Shown here piece after piece: positions 16,024-25,236 of a stretch of 64,000 nt of DNA. The position numbers and the translations under genes are program-made. Position 1 is the stretch's first letter. Every line of letters starts with the position of its first letter. The notes below the pieces were generated by a model, which did no database searches, was not told the DNA's origin, and saw only the letters and a program-made list of their open reading frames with translations. The stretch comes from Palauibacter sp965207805 (GTDB lineage: Bacteria > Gemmatimonadota > Gemmatimonadetes > Palauibacterales > Palauibacteraceae): the NCBI GenBank assembly GCA_965207805.1, contig OZ242312.1, forward strand, positions 1,178,001 through 1,242,000, in the 5' to 3' direction.

Positions 16024-19000
16024 CTACCGCCTCCAAGAAGCTACGTCCGGCATCCCGCGGCTAAACAGCAAGTCGAGTCCGGAGCCTCCAGCATCCGCTT
16101 GCACTCCCGCCGCCGGAGAGACGTTTCTTAGTATGCCCCTGACCTGCCCATTCGAGAGGCTGCGCAGGATCGTCATCGGACGGTCGGTGTCGCGGTCAAG
16201 AGAAGCAGATCCTTCCGGCCCCGACAGCGTGATGTCCGCAAGATCCACGGACCAATCCGTTTCGACGGGAACCGTGAAGGCGAACAACTTCTTCCCGTTG
16301 GCATCGGCCACTTCCTGCATCTCGAACTGAATCGAAAACAGTTCGGAGCCGCTGGCGTCACGTCCGTCCAGCCGGTAGGCTCCGCCGCTACGGGGCAGCG
16401 TAGGCGGCGCATCCATGACGAAAGCCGGTTCCAAGTACGGAATTCCATCCTCGCCGACGCCCCCCCAAAGCAAGAGGGATCGAATTGCGGCGGATCTCGA
16501 AGCCCCGGTGTTGGCCTGCTCGGCCAAGCGATGGCGGAGCGCGTTCCCGAAGTGGTAATCGCTGATCCATCTGGGTCTACAGTAAGACATCAGGTCGGGC
16601 GTGTCCGGCGCGACCAACACCTGCCGTCGGAAGTCGTAGCCCCAAGCGCCAATCGATCCGTTGGCGTGCGGAAAGGCCGTATCCACCCACGAAGCGCCAC
16701 CGCAAGGCGCATGAAAGAGACCCATGTTGTGTCCCAGCTCGTGAGCGATGGTGGAGGAACTGGTTATCGAGGCACTCTCCGAACCGCCTCCCAGAGTGGC
16801 CACCCCCGTTACTCCCCCTTCCACCGGCGGCGCAATCAAGCCAATCCAATTCCCGCTTCCGCCTTCGATGGTCCGGATCGCGACGGTCTGGTCGAGAAGC
16901 GTGGAAACATTGTTTGATGATGTCACGACCGGAGCGTGCGCCGTCACGTCCAAATGGCCGATGGGCAGCAAGCCTGTGGTGTGCTCCAGCAGAGCATGGC
17001 CAGTCGGGTCCGCCTCCATGCCCAACGCCGAGGCAACCACCGACGAATCCGATGTTTCGCTCCAGACGAACGGAATCACGGTCAGGGAGAAGGGGGGCAT
17101 CTCCGCCACGTTGACCACGATCCGTCCGGTCTCGGGTATTCGGCTTCTCACACCCAGCGCCGGGTCCAGCGTGCCCGCCGGATCGATTTCGACCACCATC
17201 TCCAACCCGGGTTGGACGGCCGAACCCGGAATCAAGGCTTGGGACGACCGAGAAAGCGAACCCTCATCGATCTCGGGCGGGATCGAGGTCGTCTTCGCGG
17301 CGATGTCCGCCACGTGGATCTCCGAGTCGCCCAAGAAGAAGCGTGCGCGAACAGCCGGTATGCGCTCGCTGGTGGGGCGCGGCGCCGTGACGAACACGCG
17401 GAGAAGCGCCTCCCTGCCAGCAACCAACGGAACGGGAAACTCGTTCGATTGGATGGCCTGTGTCAGGTACACACTCAAATCGGTCGGGCCGCAGAGTTTG
17501 ACGCGCTGCGAGGGCACGGAATTCAGCCAAGCCAGGAAGGCCGCGTCTCGGGGCGCGCACAGGTCGGTGTCGTCCGAATAGAATCGGACGAGCTCACGCA
17601 ACGAGACGAAGCCGCTCGGAAAGGCCCCGGAGAGTCCGGGGTTTTTTCGGAACGACATCACCCACAGTTTCGTGAGGCTCGCCAGCTCCTGCGGGACTCC
17701 TCCGGTCAAACCGTTCTCGTAAAGGTAAAGCGCCTCCAGATCCGTCAGGTTGCCCAGCTCCGGGGGGATCGGACCGGTCAGCCGGTTCCTTCCGAGGTGC
17801 AACTGCTTCAAGTTGGTCAAGTTGCCCAGTTCCGGAGGAATCTCACCGGTCAATTCGTTGCCGCGCAGCCAGAGGCGCGTAAGCTCGTTCAGGCCGCCGA
17901 GTTCGCGCGGTATCCCTCCTGTCAGAGAGTTCTCGTTCAGCTGCAATCTTGTCAGGTGGGCAGCTTTGCCCAATTCCGACGGAACCGTTCCCGTCAAACG
18001 GTTATGGTCGAGGTGCAGTCGTTTCAGATTGTCGAGGTTGCCGAGTTCGGCCGGGATGGGGCCAACCAGCCTGTTCCAGTCCAGATGCAATCGCTCCAAC
18101 TTGGCCAGTTTACCGAGTTCCCCCGGGATCTCGCCGGTCAATTCGTTGTTCCTCAGCCATAGCAGCTTGAGTGCGCGCAGGTCGCCGAGTTCACCGGGTA
18201 TCACGCCCGTCAGGGAGTTGTCGTATAGCTCTAGTACCTCAAGGGACGCCAGTTTACCAAGCGCGGGCGGTATCCCCGTCAACAGGTTGCTGCCGAGCCG
18301 TAGTTCCTTCAGGGCTTGGAGGTTGCCGAGTGCTGCGGGGATCGATCCGGTGAGTCTGTTCCGTCCTAGCTCCAAGTACTCCAGGCTTGCCAAGTTTCCG
18401 AGTTCTGGTGGGATGCTACCGGTTAGCGAGTCGCCAAGGTCCAAGGATTCCAGTCTGTCCAGTTTTCCGAGCTCCGCTGGGATCTCTCCCGTCAGGGAGC
18501 CGCTGAGGACCAAGGATTCCAGATTGGCAAGGTTTCCGAGTTCTGGTGGGATGATACCGGTAAGGCGGCTGCCAAGAAGCAAGTATTCCAAGTTGGCCAA
18601 GCTTCCGAGCGCCGCTGGGATCTCGCCGATCAGGTTGCGACTCGCTATTTCCAAGTGCCTCAGTTCGCTGAGTTCGCCTATCTCGCTTGGAAGTGCTCCG
18701 TTGATCTGCCCGCTCCGGAATCGAAGCCGAGTCACGCGATCGAATTCGTTAGTGTCGATTCCGGCCCATGTGTCGAGGGGGGCGTCCGTCAACCAGTTCG
18801 TATCCCACTCCCAATTCGGCCCGTCGGTCTGCTCATAGAAGGCCACCAAGGCAGCTCGGTCCGGGTTGGACACGGTGATCTGTGCCGTGCCCTGCGTACT
18901 CCCCGTCCGGGCCGAGATTGTGGCCGTGCCCTGCGCGACACCGCGTACCAGGCCGGACGCGTCCACCCTCGCCACGGAAGCGTCGCTTGACGACCAGTCG

Positions 19001-20079
19001 AAGGTCGCCCCGACCACAGAATGGCCGTTCTCGTCCAACGCTCTTGCCGACAGGCGCAGCGTGTCGCCCGAGGCGATCGCGTCGGCGCCTGGGGTCACGA
19101 TGACCGAGCCCGCCGACTGCATCACCAGCGCGACCGCATGGCCCGAAGCCTCGCCCGCGCCCGCAGTGATCGTGGCCGTGCCGTTGCCCACGGCGGTTAC
19201 CGACCCGGTCGAGTCCACCACCGCGACCGTCGTGTCACCGCTCGTCCACGACACGACCGCGTCCCTCATGACGCGTCCCGCCTGATCGCGCACTTCGGCT
19301 CCGAAACGTGCACTCCGTCCCAAGGCCGTTAGCGTCATTGTGTCAGGCGTCACGGCCACCGTCGTCGGGACCGGGGCCATTACGCTCAATGCCGCGCGGC
19401 TCGTTGCGCCCGACGATGTCACCGTGACTTCCACCTCTCCCGCACCCACCGCCGTCACGAGCCCGGTCGAATCGACGGTCGCGATCGCAGAGTCGCCGGA
19501 CTCCCACGCGAACTCGGCCTCTTCCACCGCGTGGCCGTTCGCGTCCGTCGCCTCGGCGGACACACGCACGGTGTCTCCCACCAGAAGCGTGTCGACCGCC
19601 GGAGACACCGCCAAGGCGGAGACGACTTGATCCACCGTAATCGCCGCAGTTCCCGACGCTTCACCCGCAGTCGCGGTAATCGTGGCCGTCCCGTTGCCCA
19701 CTGCTGTCACCAGTCCCGAGGCGCTGATCTCGGCGACCGCCGTTTCGCTGATGGACCAACTCAGCGACGTACCCGCCAGTGCCTGCCCGTTCTGGTCGCT
19801 CACGCTGGCGGAAAACTGTACCGTTTCGCCGAAGGCGGCCATCTCGGCGGCGGCCGGATTCACCGTGACCACGGCCGGACGGGGCGGGTCGGGTGGAGGC
19901 CCAGTGGCTCCGTCACCGCAGGCCGAAGCCCAGCCGACCGCCGTCAGCGCGGCACCGGTCCACGGAACAAGGCGCGTCCGCAGAGTCCGTCGAGGCCCCG
20001 AGACCACCGGGCAGCGATCTTCTCCGCCGAGTCGGCCTCGGTCATCCTTCAGGTGGTGGCGGCCTCGCGTATTGCGCAT
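16024..20079 (-). CDS. BIG2-LRR-metzincin surface lipoprotein
   Basis: 1,351 residues. The ATG at 20079 was chosen because GAGGG stands 9 bases before it; the lipobox ASAC puts the lipidated Cys at 54. Order: four BIG2-type Ig domains (about 67-405), a W-LTDAPL cap and roughly fourteen plant-type LRRs (406-890), a linker domain shared with its paralogues (VYLTQAIQSNEFPVPLVAG), then a metzincin-like peptidase with HELGHNMGLFH at 1113-1123 and a Met-turn DLMSYC at 1164. The C-terminus LFSRGMPDVASWRR recurs in the paralogue at 58299. Likely a surface-anchored zinc protease that binds through its LRRs. The zinc motif and Met-turn are intact. Confidence 0.9.
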   Translation of the reverse strand: MRNTRGRHHLKDDRGRLGGEDRCPVVSGPRRTLRTRLVPWTGAALTAVGWASACGDGATGPPPDPPRPAVVTVNPAAAEMAAFGETVQFSASVSDQNGQALAGTSLSWSISETAVAEISASGLVTAVGNGTATITATAGEASGTAAITVDQVVSALAVSPAVDTLLVGDTVRVSAEATDANGHAVEEAEFAWESGDSAIATVDSTGLVTAVGAGEVEVTVTSSGATSRAALSVMAPVPTTVAVTPDTMTLTALGRSARFGAEVRDQAGRVMRDAVVSWTSGDTTVAVVDSTGSVTAVGNGTATITAGAGEASGHAVALVMQSAGSVIVTPGADAIASGDTLRLSARALDENGHSVVGATFDWSSSDASVARVDASGLVRGVAQGTATISARTGSTQGTAQITVSNPDRAALVAFYEQTDGPNWEWDTNWLTDAPLDTWAGIDTNEFDRVTRLRFRSGQINGALPSEIGELSELRHLEIASRNLIGEIPAALGSLANLEYLLLGSRLTGIIPPELGNLANLESLVLSGSLTGEIPAELGKLDRLESLDLGDSLTGSIPPELGNLASLEYLELGRNRLTGSIPAALGNLQALKELRLGSNLLTGIPPALGKLASLEVLELYDNSLTGVIPGELGDLRALKLLWLRNNELTGEIPGELGKLAKLERLHLDWNRLVGPIPAELGNLDNLKRLHLDHNRLTGTVPSELGKAAHLTRLQLNENSLTGGIPRELGGLNELTRLWLRGNELTGEIPPELGNLTNLKQLHLGRNRLTGPIPPELGNLTDLEALYLYENGLTGGVPQELASLTKLWVMSFRKNPGLSGAFPSGFVSLRELVRFYSDDTDLCAPRDAAFLAWLNSVPSQRVKLCGPTDLSVYLTQAIQSNEFPVPLVAGREALLRVFVTAPRPTSERIPAVRARFFLGDSEIHVADIAAKTTSIPPEIDEGSLSRSSQALIPGSAVQPGLEMVVEIDPAGTLDPALGVRSRIPETGRIVVNVAEMPPFSLTVIPFVWSETSDSSVVASALGMEADPTGHALLEHTTGLLPIGHLDVTAHAPVVTSSNNVSTLLDQTVAIRTIEGGSGNWIGLIAPPVEGGVTGVATLGGGSESASITSSSTIAHELGHNMGLFHAPCGGASWVDTAFPHANGSIGAWGYDFRRQVLVAPDTPDLMSYCRPRWISDYHFGNALRHRLAEQANTGASRSAAIRSLLLWGGVGEDGIPYLEPAFVMDAPPTLPRSGGAYRLDGRDASGSELFSIQFEMQEVADANGKKLFAFTVPVETDWSVDLADITLSGPEGSASLDRDTDRPMTILRSLSNGQVRGILRNVSPAAGVQADAGGSGLDLLFSRGMPDVASWRR

Positions 20080-20381
20080 CCGGGGATACCCTCTGGCATG
20101 GCATGCATCCTGTTGCCCGCGGCATTCATCGCCGACTGCGGCGTGGAGAAGAGGAGTGATCGTTCTCTCAGCGAACAGGACCGAAAGGTGTTGGCGAGAG
20201 ACGCTCGCTACAAGGATAGCGCCGGACGCTGTGGACACCGACGACCGAAGCGAAACGCAATGGCCGTCCGCCGAGCCCGAAGGGCAAACGGCGACGCGGC
20301 AGACGTCGATGCAGGCTGAGCGGCGTACTCTCTACAAGCTCCGAGCATGGCAAGGTTCTGGATGGCCGTGCCGCTGGCCGG
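20080..20381. other. Intergenic, no feature seen
   Basis: Contains the upstream region of the metzincin lipoprotein. No gene, repeat or strong hairpin was recognised. Confidence 0.4.
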
Positions 20382-21542
20382 CTACCGCGCCTGAATCCCG
20401 TTGGCCAGATACTCCGCCCACTGCTCCATGAGGACGCGACGGCGCTCGAAGAGGTCCGAGCGGGCATACGCCGCCTCCACCTTGTTGCGGACCGCGTGCG
20501 CCAGCGCCGCCTCCATGACCGCGTGGGGTGCGTCCGTGCATTCCGCCGCCCAGTCGCGGAAGCTCGAACGGAACCCGTGCGGCACGGCCGGGATCCCCAA
20601 GTCCCTGAAAAGAGCGCTGAGGGGCGTGGGTTGCAGCTGCACTCCTCTCGCGGACGGGAACACCAACTCCGACCGGGGCGCGTTCGCTTTCGCCTCGGCC
20701 AGGACCTCCAGCGCCCGCCGCGACAGCGGCACCCGGTGCTCGCGGCGGCTCTTCATCCGCTCCGCCGGAATCGTCCACACCCCGGCGTCCGGATCGATCT
20801 CCGTCCAGCGCGTCCCACGCACCTCCCCGGATCGGCAAGCCGTCAGCGCCAAGAACTCAAGGGCCAGCTTTACCGATGCCCGCGCCCCGGATCTCCGGAT
20901 CGTCTCGATGGCCCCGGCGACCTCCCCGTGGGGCAGCGCCTTGAGGTGCTTCTGGACATGGCCGGGCTTGGGCAGCGCCGCCCTGATCGCCTCGCCCGCC
21001 GGGTTGTCCACCCGGTAGCCCTGCGCGATTGCCCACTTCATTACCGTCCCGATCCGCTCCCGAATCCGCTTGGCCGTCGTGTGCTTTTCGGTCCAGATCG
21101 GCATCAGCACGCCCATGACGTCCGCCGACGTGATCCGGTCCACCCGCTTCCCTCCGATCCTCGGGTGCGCGTACATCCGGAGCGTCGAAGCCCACTGGAC
21201 CGCGTGCTTGTCGGTCCACGTCGTCCGGTGCATGGCGAAGACCTTCGCCGCCGCCTGCTCGAAGGTGGGAACCGAGCGCCGCCGCGTCTTCCTCGGGTCG
21301 CCGCCCGCGCGGGCCACCTTTCGGTTGGCCAGCGCCGCGTCCCGCGCCTCGGCCAGCGTCACGAGGCGGACGGAACCGAGCCCCAACTCCCGGCGCTTGC
21401 CGTGGATGAACAGCCGCTGGATCCACTGCTTGTACCCGGACGGCTTGACCCGCAGCACGAGGCCGTGCTCGTCCCAGTACAGACCCGGTTCGTGGACGCT
21501 CCGCACGAAGGCGGCGGTGAGTTTTCTGCCATGTTTGCCCAT
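20382..21542 (-). CDS. P4-type integrase
   Basis: 386-residue tyrosine recombinase with the N-terminal DUF4102-type arm-binding domain (SGYKQWIQRLFIHGKRRELG), a core-binding domain and a catalytic core with Arg in LTACRSGEVRGTRW, HGFRSSFRDWA as the H-x-x-R box and Tyr359 in VEAAYARSDLF. It looks functional. P4-type integrases usually insert elements at tRNA or other conserved sites. Upstream are repeated TCACCC motifs and an inverted repeat CGGTAC-N6-GTACCG, probably arm sites or its promoter. The closest relative here is the integrase at 54856. Confidence 0.92.
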   Translation of the reverse strand: MGKHGRKLTAAFVRSVHEPGLYWDEHGLVLRVKPSGYKQWIQRLFIHGKRRELGLGSVRLVTLAEARDAALANRKVARAGGDPRKTRRRSVPTFEQAAAKVFAMHRTTWTDKHAVQWASTLRMYAHPRIGGKRVDRITSADVMGVLMPIWTEKHTTAKRIRERIGTVMKWAIAQGYRVDNPAGEAIRAALPKPGHVQKHLKALPHGEVAGAIETIRRSGARASVKLALEFLALTACRSGEVRGTRWTEIDPDAGVWTIPAERMKSRREHRVPLSRRALEVLAEAKANAPRSELVFPSARGVQLQPTPLSALFRDLGIPAVPHGFRSSFRDWAAECTDAPHAVMEAALAHAVRNKVEAAYARSDLFERRRVLMEQWAEYLANGIQAR

Positions 21543-21544
21543 GT

Positions 21545-21599
21545 GGTCACCCTTTTGCGATCACCCTGCTGGTCACCCTTTCGGTACTGGAACGTACCG
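21545..21599 (+). promoter_or_regulatory. Direct repeats and palindrome upstream of integrase
   Basis: Three TCACCC units (GGTCACCCTT, GATCACCCT, GGTCACCCTTTC) are followed by CGGTAC-TGGAAC-GTACCG at 21582-21599. The GATCACCCT-N5-TCACCCTTTC pair matches 13241-13266. They probably serve as integrase arm sites or operators. The following 90 bases are clearly AT-richer than the surroundings. Confidence 0.45.
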
Positions 21600-21786
21600 A
21601 ACGCCTTGACACGGCAGTATAACATAAGTAACTCAATCACAACAACTTCACTTACCATATTGGATTTCTCAAGACCACACTAGATCATGCAATCGCGGAG
21701 CGATGCTCCGCCATCAGCGCACCGGAGGTGGGGTTCGGGGGCGTCGCTCCCGCGCGGCCGCCGCTCCGCGAGCGGCGCAAAATGCC

Positions 21787-21882
21787 AGGGGGTCGCAGGG
21801 GGGCGGAGCGCTCCCCTCGCCAGCCTCCGTGTTCAACACGGAGTCGGCTGGCTGACCGACCTTAAGGCCGTCAGCCAGCCCT
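21787..21882 (-). repeat. R1 structured repeat, copy 5
   Basis: On the minus strand: GGCTGGCTGACGGCC / GGTCGGTCAGCCAGCC, then CTCCGTGT / ACACGGAG, then AGGGG / CCCCT. Located between the P4-type integrase and the repressor remnant. Confidence 0.85.
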
Positions 21883-22110
21883 CGGGGAAGCGCGCCAGTC
21901 AGCCTGCGCTGGCGGAAATCTCGGGTCGGCGGGGTCTCCATACCATACACGGAGAAGCCCGATTCCGACCGTGTCAACCGCCCGAATCAAGGCGGTTTCC
22001 CAAGGGGTCCAACGCCGTCCCGGAGCCGTATCCACCTCCGCCAGCGGCACCCCCATCGCCGGTCGGCGCTTCGCGCAACCGACGAGCTGCCTTACCCTTT
22101 CGCGGCGCCC

Positions 22111-22835
22111 CTACAGCCTTCTGGAGGCCCAGACGGCGCGTCCGACGATGCGGATCTCCTCGGCGAGGCGTTCGTAGCTGTCGTACTCCGGGTTGAAGGA
22201 CTTGAGCACGACCCTGGGCGGATCGGAGTGGGGAACGTGCTCGATCCGCTTGGCAACGAGCCCCATGCCGTCCCAGATGACGAAGATGCCGGGCGGGACC
22301 GGCACCTTGAGGCTCACGTCGATGAGGATGCGGTCGCCGCTTGACAGCACCGGCTCCATCGAGTCGCCGTCCACGGTGATCATCCGCAGATCCTCCGGCC
22401 TCGCCCGGAACTCGTGGCGGATGAGCGGATCGGCGAACAGCCACGATTCGGCGGCCTCCTCGAACTCGTCGTTCCACGCCCCCGGCCCCGCCGAGGCGCG
22501 CACATCGATCTCCGGCACCGCGCTGTAGCCCCGCGGGGCCGCGTAGGGGCTCGCGCGCGCCGGTGCCGGCTTCGGGTTGGGGCGTGCCCGGCGCCCGAAG
22601 CCCCGGCCGTGTTTGAGCATGTCGGGACTGCACCCGAGATGCTCCGCCAGGGCTCGCGGTCGTCCTCGGCCAGCACCTTGGGCGTGCCCCGGTGGACGAA
22701 CTGGTGCAGGTACGCGGCGTTGCGGTCGATGGCGAGCGAGGCGGTGCGCAGGTTCGTGTCGCTGTCGGCCACCATCCTTAGCAGCCTCCGGCGCACCGGG
22801 TCCAGTTGACCGGTTTCCTTCTTTCTTCGTCCCAT
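22111..22835 (-). pseudogene. S24-family (CI/LexA-like) repressor, frameshifted
   Basis: Such repressors bind operators through an N-terminal HTH and are inactivated by RecA-stimulated self-cleavage by a Ser-Lys dyad. The N-terminal frame (MGRRKKETGQLDPVRRRLL, HTH near RTASLAIDRNAAYLHQF) and the C-terminal S24 frame (GDSMEPVLSSGDRILID with the Ser; GMGLVAKRIEH with the Lys) join if one base is restored near 22655-22662, where DDREPW should read DDREALAEHLG. The C-terminal part has an internal ATG at 22620 and could be made alone, without a DNA-binding domain. It is divergent from the HTH/AlpA genes at 23130, the expected place for their repressor. Confidence 0.75.
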
Positions 22836-23063
22836 AAGTCGGAAATTACCTACTGCCTCCCGCGAAGGCAACGGGACTCCTTCACCCGGAGCTTCGTCGG
22901 GCGGCGCAGGTAACCGTTCGATTCCGACGCTCCCAACGCCCTCACCCCAGCTGATCCTGATTGCGTTGTTTTCGAGTCTTTCGAGGCGAGAACGGGGGCG
23001 TTTTCCGCCCCGCTGGCAGCGCGGGCCGAAATCCCGATTCCGTAACTTGTTGAACGTCAACGA

Positions 23064-23129
23064 GGTGGGAAGTATCCGATTTCCTACCATCTTGCACGGC
23101 TTGACAATATCCTATTTCGTGGTCGCGCA
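23064..23129 (+). promoter_or_regulatory. Operator and promoter of the third HTH/AlpA cassette
   Basis: Imperfect palindrome GGTGGGAA-N9-TTCCTACC at 23064-23088, then TTGACA at 23101, 29 bases before the ATG. The TTTCCTAC half-site is shared with the operators at 4279 and 26632. GGAAATTACC next to the repressor start (22841) may be a second site. The rest of 22836-23129 shows no gene. Confidence 0.45.
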
Positions 23130-23348
23130 ATGGAGAACCTGACGAGGTGGTTCGAGCGGATGATTTCGGCGTTCCTTCGGGACACGGGGATGTCGCCTTC
23201 GGAACTCGGGAAGCGCGCGGTCGGCGACCCGAGCTTCTGGGGCGACTTGAGGCGGGGCCGTTCGCCGAGGCTGGTGACGGTCGAACGGATTCTGGCGTTC
23301 ATGGCGGCTTGGGACCGGGATCACGGATCTGGTGGTTCCGGGGAGTGA
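23130..23348 (+). CDS. Small HTH-like regulator
   Basis: 72 residues (MENLTRWFERMISAFLRDTG start). The core VGDPSFWGDLRRGRSPR and VERILAFM match the paralogues at 4336 and 26687. Helical content and a basic loop suggest a minimal XRE-type DNA-binding protein. It is followed 26 bases later by the AlpA gene. Function inferred from pairing with AlpA only. Confidence 0.65.
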   Translation: MENLTRWFERMISAFLRDTGMSPSELGKRAVGDPSFWGDLRRGRSPRLVTVERILAFMAAWDRDHGSGGSGE

Positions 23349-23374
23349 TCATTGAGAGAAGGAGGTAGGAAGCG

Positions 23375-23635
23375 ATGACGAAGGTGATCGAACTGGAAGG
23401 GCCGGTGCGCGTGCGCATCCTGCGTCTGCCGGAGGTGCAGCGGCGCACCGGCTTGTCCCGCAGCACCATCTACGTGCGGCTGGACCAGGGGCGCTTTCCG
23501 AAGCCGGTGTCGCTGGGTGCTCGCGCCGTGGGTTGGATCGAGTCCGAGGTGGACGAGTGGATCCGCGAACGGATAGCGGAAAGCCGGGGTGACTCGATGG
23601 CGGCGTCGACCGGCTACGGAGAGACCCGGCGTTAG
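23375..23635 (+). CDS. AlpA-family excisionase/regulator
   Basis: 86 residues with a winged-helix of MerR type: LPEVQRRTGLSRSTIYVRL then GRFPKPVSLG and GWIESEVDEWI. GAAGGAGG precedes the ATG. Its stop overlaps by 4 bases the stop of the convergent integrase at 23632. AlpA proteins promote excision or integrase expression of P4-type elements. Confidence 0.85.
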   Translation: MTKVIELEGPVRVRILRLPEVQRRTGLSRSTIYVRLDQGRFPKPVSLGARAVGWIESEVDEWIRERIAESRGDSMAASTGYGETRR

Positions 23636-24789
23636 AGAATGTAGTCGCCCCACCCCTGCATGACTTCGGCGCGTCGCGCCAGCAGGTCGGAGCGCTGGTA
23701 GGCCTGAACGATCTGGCTCTTGGGAACGTGGGCGAGGCAAGCTTCCGCGACCTCCGCAGGTACGCCGGTCTCCGCCATCCACGACCGGGCGCTCGACCGG
23801 AACCCGTGCAGCGTCGAATCGACCCCGGCACGCCGAAGCACCCGGAGCGGAGCCTTCGACGGAAGCGGCCCGCCGGTCCGCGAGGGGAACACCAGCGGCG
23901 ACTCGCCCGACAGCTTGCGCGCCCGTTCGAGCACGTCGAGCGCGCCCGTGCTCAGCGGGACGGCGAACTCGCGGCCCGCCTTCATCCTCGAAGCGGGGAT
24001 CGTCCACACGCCCGCGTCCATGTCGATCTCGTCCCAGCGCGCCCCGCGCGCCTCTCCGGGCCGAACCGCCGTCAGCACGATCAACTCGACGCACGGAACC
24101 GCCGAAGGGTGCGTGTCGGTGGTCCCGCGAACCGCGCGAAGCGCGGCCCCGACCTCGGCGTGCGGGAGCGCGCGGTGGTGGCTTGTGGTGTTCCCGTTGA
24201 CCTTGGGCAACGCTTCGACCGCCCGGTCGACCGGGTTGTCCGGGCGGTAGTTCCGACCGATACACCAGCGGAACACGGCGGCGATCCGGTGCCGGGCCTT
24301 CCGCGCGGCGGCGGGCTTCGAGTTCCAGATCGGCGACAGGCAGCGCAGCACGTCCGCGCTCTCGATCCGGTCCACCCGCTTGTCGAGGAGCGGGGCGGCA
24401 TGGAGGCGGAAGGTGGACTCCCACTGCTCGGGAAGCGGGCTCCCCTCCTTCCACGCCTCGCGGTGAAGCTCGATGGTCCGCTCGGCGGCCTCGGCGAAGG
24501 TCGGGACGCCGCGTCCGCGCGGGTCCTGGCCCAAGAGAACGCCCCGGCTGTTGTCCAGCGCCTTCTGGCGGGCCTCGGCGAGCGTCACCTCGGGATACGG
24601 CCCGAGTCCGATCGAGGTGAGCCGCCCCTCGATCCTGACGCGTTGCCGCCATGTCTTGGTGATCCGTCCATCCAGTGTCCGGTGTACGCGAAGGCTCAGT
24701 CCGCGACCGCCCCGCCCGTCGCCGTAGACCCCGGGCCTGTTGACCGTTCGTACGAACGCGGCGCTCAGCGTTCTCGGTCGCTTCGTCAT
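23632..24789 (-). CDS. P4-type integrase, copy A
   Basis: 385 residues. The start MTKRPRTLSAAFVRTVN was chosen because AAGGAAGGAAGC precedes it, as at 25237. DUF4102-type N-terminus (TKTWRQRVRIEGRLTSIGLG), Arg in LTAVRPGEARGARW, HGFRSSARSWMA box and nucleophile Tyr364 in VQAYQRSDLL. About 90 percent identical in protein to the divergent integrase at 25237. Intact. It belongs with the HTH/AlpA pair just downstream and the broken repressor. Confidence 0.92.
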   Translation of the reverse strand: MTKRPRTLSAAFVRTVNRPGVYGDGRGGRGLSLRVHRTLDGRITKTWRQRVRIEGRLTSIGLGPYPEVTLAEARQKALDNSRGVLLGQDPRGRGVPTFAEAAERTIELHREAWKEGSPLPEQWESTFRLHAAPLLDKRVDRIESADVLRCLSPIWNSKPAAARKARHRIAAVFRWCIGRNYRPDNPVDRAVEALPKVNGNTTSHHRALPHAEVGAALRAVRGTTDTHPSAVPCVELIVLTAVRPGEARGARWDEIDMDAGVWTIPASRMKAGREFAVPLSTGALDVLERARKLSGESPLVFPSRTGGPLPSKAPLRVLRRAGVDSTLHGFRSSARSWMAETGVPAEVAEACLAHVPKSQIVQAYQRSDLLARRAEVMQGWGDYIL

Positions 24790-24900
24790 GGTGCTTCCTT
24801 CCTTGTGGTGTATCACTCATTGCAGCACTACACCGGGAAGAATACACGGGATGGCGATGGACTGCAAGAGACGACCGGACGCTGCCTATCCTACTGAACA

Positions 24901-24915
24901 CATTGTCCAATAACG
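24901..24915 (-). other. Candidate att site of integrase A
   Basis: On the minus strand CGTTATTGGACAATG, about 110 bases upstream of the integrase start. It resembles CGTTATT-N4-AACG at 25109 and 29360. Confidence 0.45.
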
Positions 24916-24972
24916 TGTTATGGCCCATTTGATGAACCTTGGTGGATTACTTGGGAACACTCGCGATCAGTT

Positions 24973-25062
24973 CCGCCGGAACTCGGCAGTCTGACGCGTC
25001 TGGAGACGCTCGATTTCGAGCGCAACGAACTGGCGGGGCCGATTCCGCCCGAACTCGGCACA
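24973..25062 (+). pseudogene. LRR gene fragment trapped between two integrases
   Basis: Ninety bases encode one and a half plant-type LRRs (PPELGSLTRLETLDFERN, then ELAGPIPPELG). Neither end continues as LRR. It is flanked by imperfect inverted arms of about 45 bases (ACCTTGGTGGA followed by TTAC or CTAC, and ATAACGTGTTATGGCC) that lead to the two divergent integrases. Confidence 0.6.
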
Positions 25063-25108
25063 CATCTTCCCGTGTAGTCCACCAAGGTCTACCATATAGG
25101 CCATAACA

Positions 25109-25123
25109 CGTTATTGAACAACG
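25109..25123 (+). other. Candidate left att site of the mobilizable element
   Basis: CGTTATTGAACAACG, about 110 bases before the integrase start. Its partner at 29360-29374 differs only in the 4-base centre. Confidence 0.5.
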
Positions 25124-25236
25124 TGTTCTGTGGTTTCCACGGCGATCTACTGTCCCTTGCGGTCCATCGCCATCCGGTGTATTCTTCCCGGTGTAGTGCT
25201 GCAATGAGTGATACACCACAAGGAAGGAACCCCACG

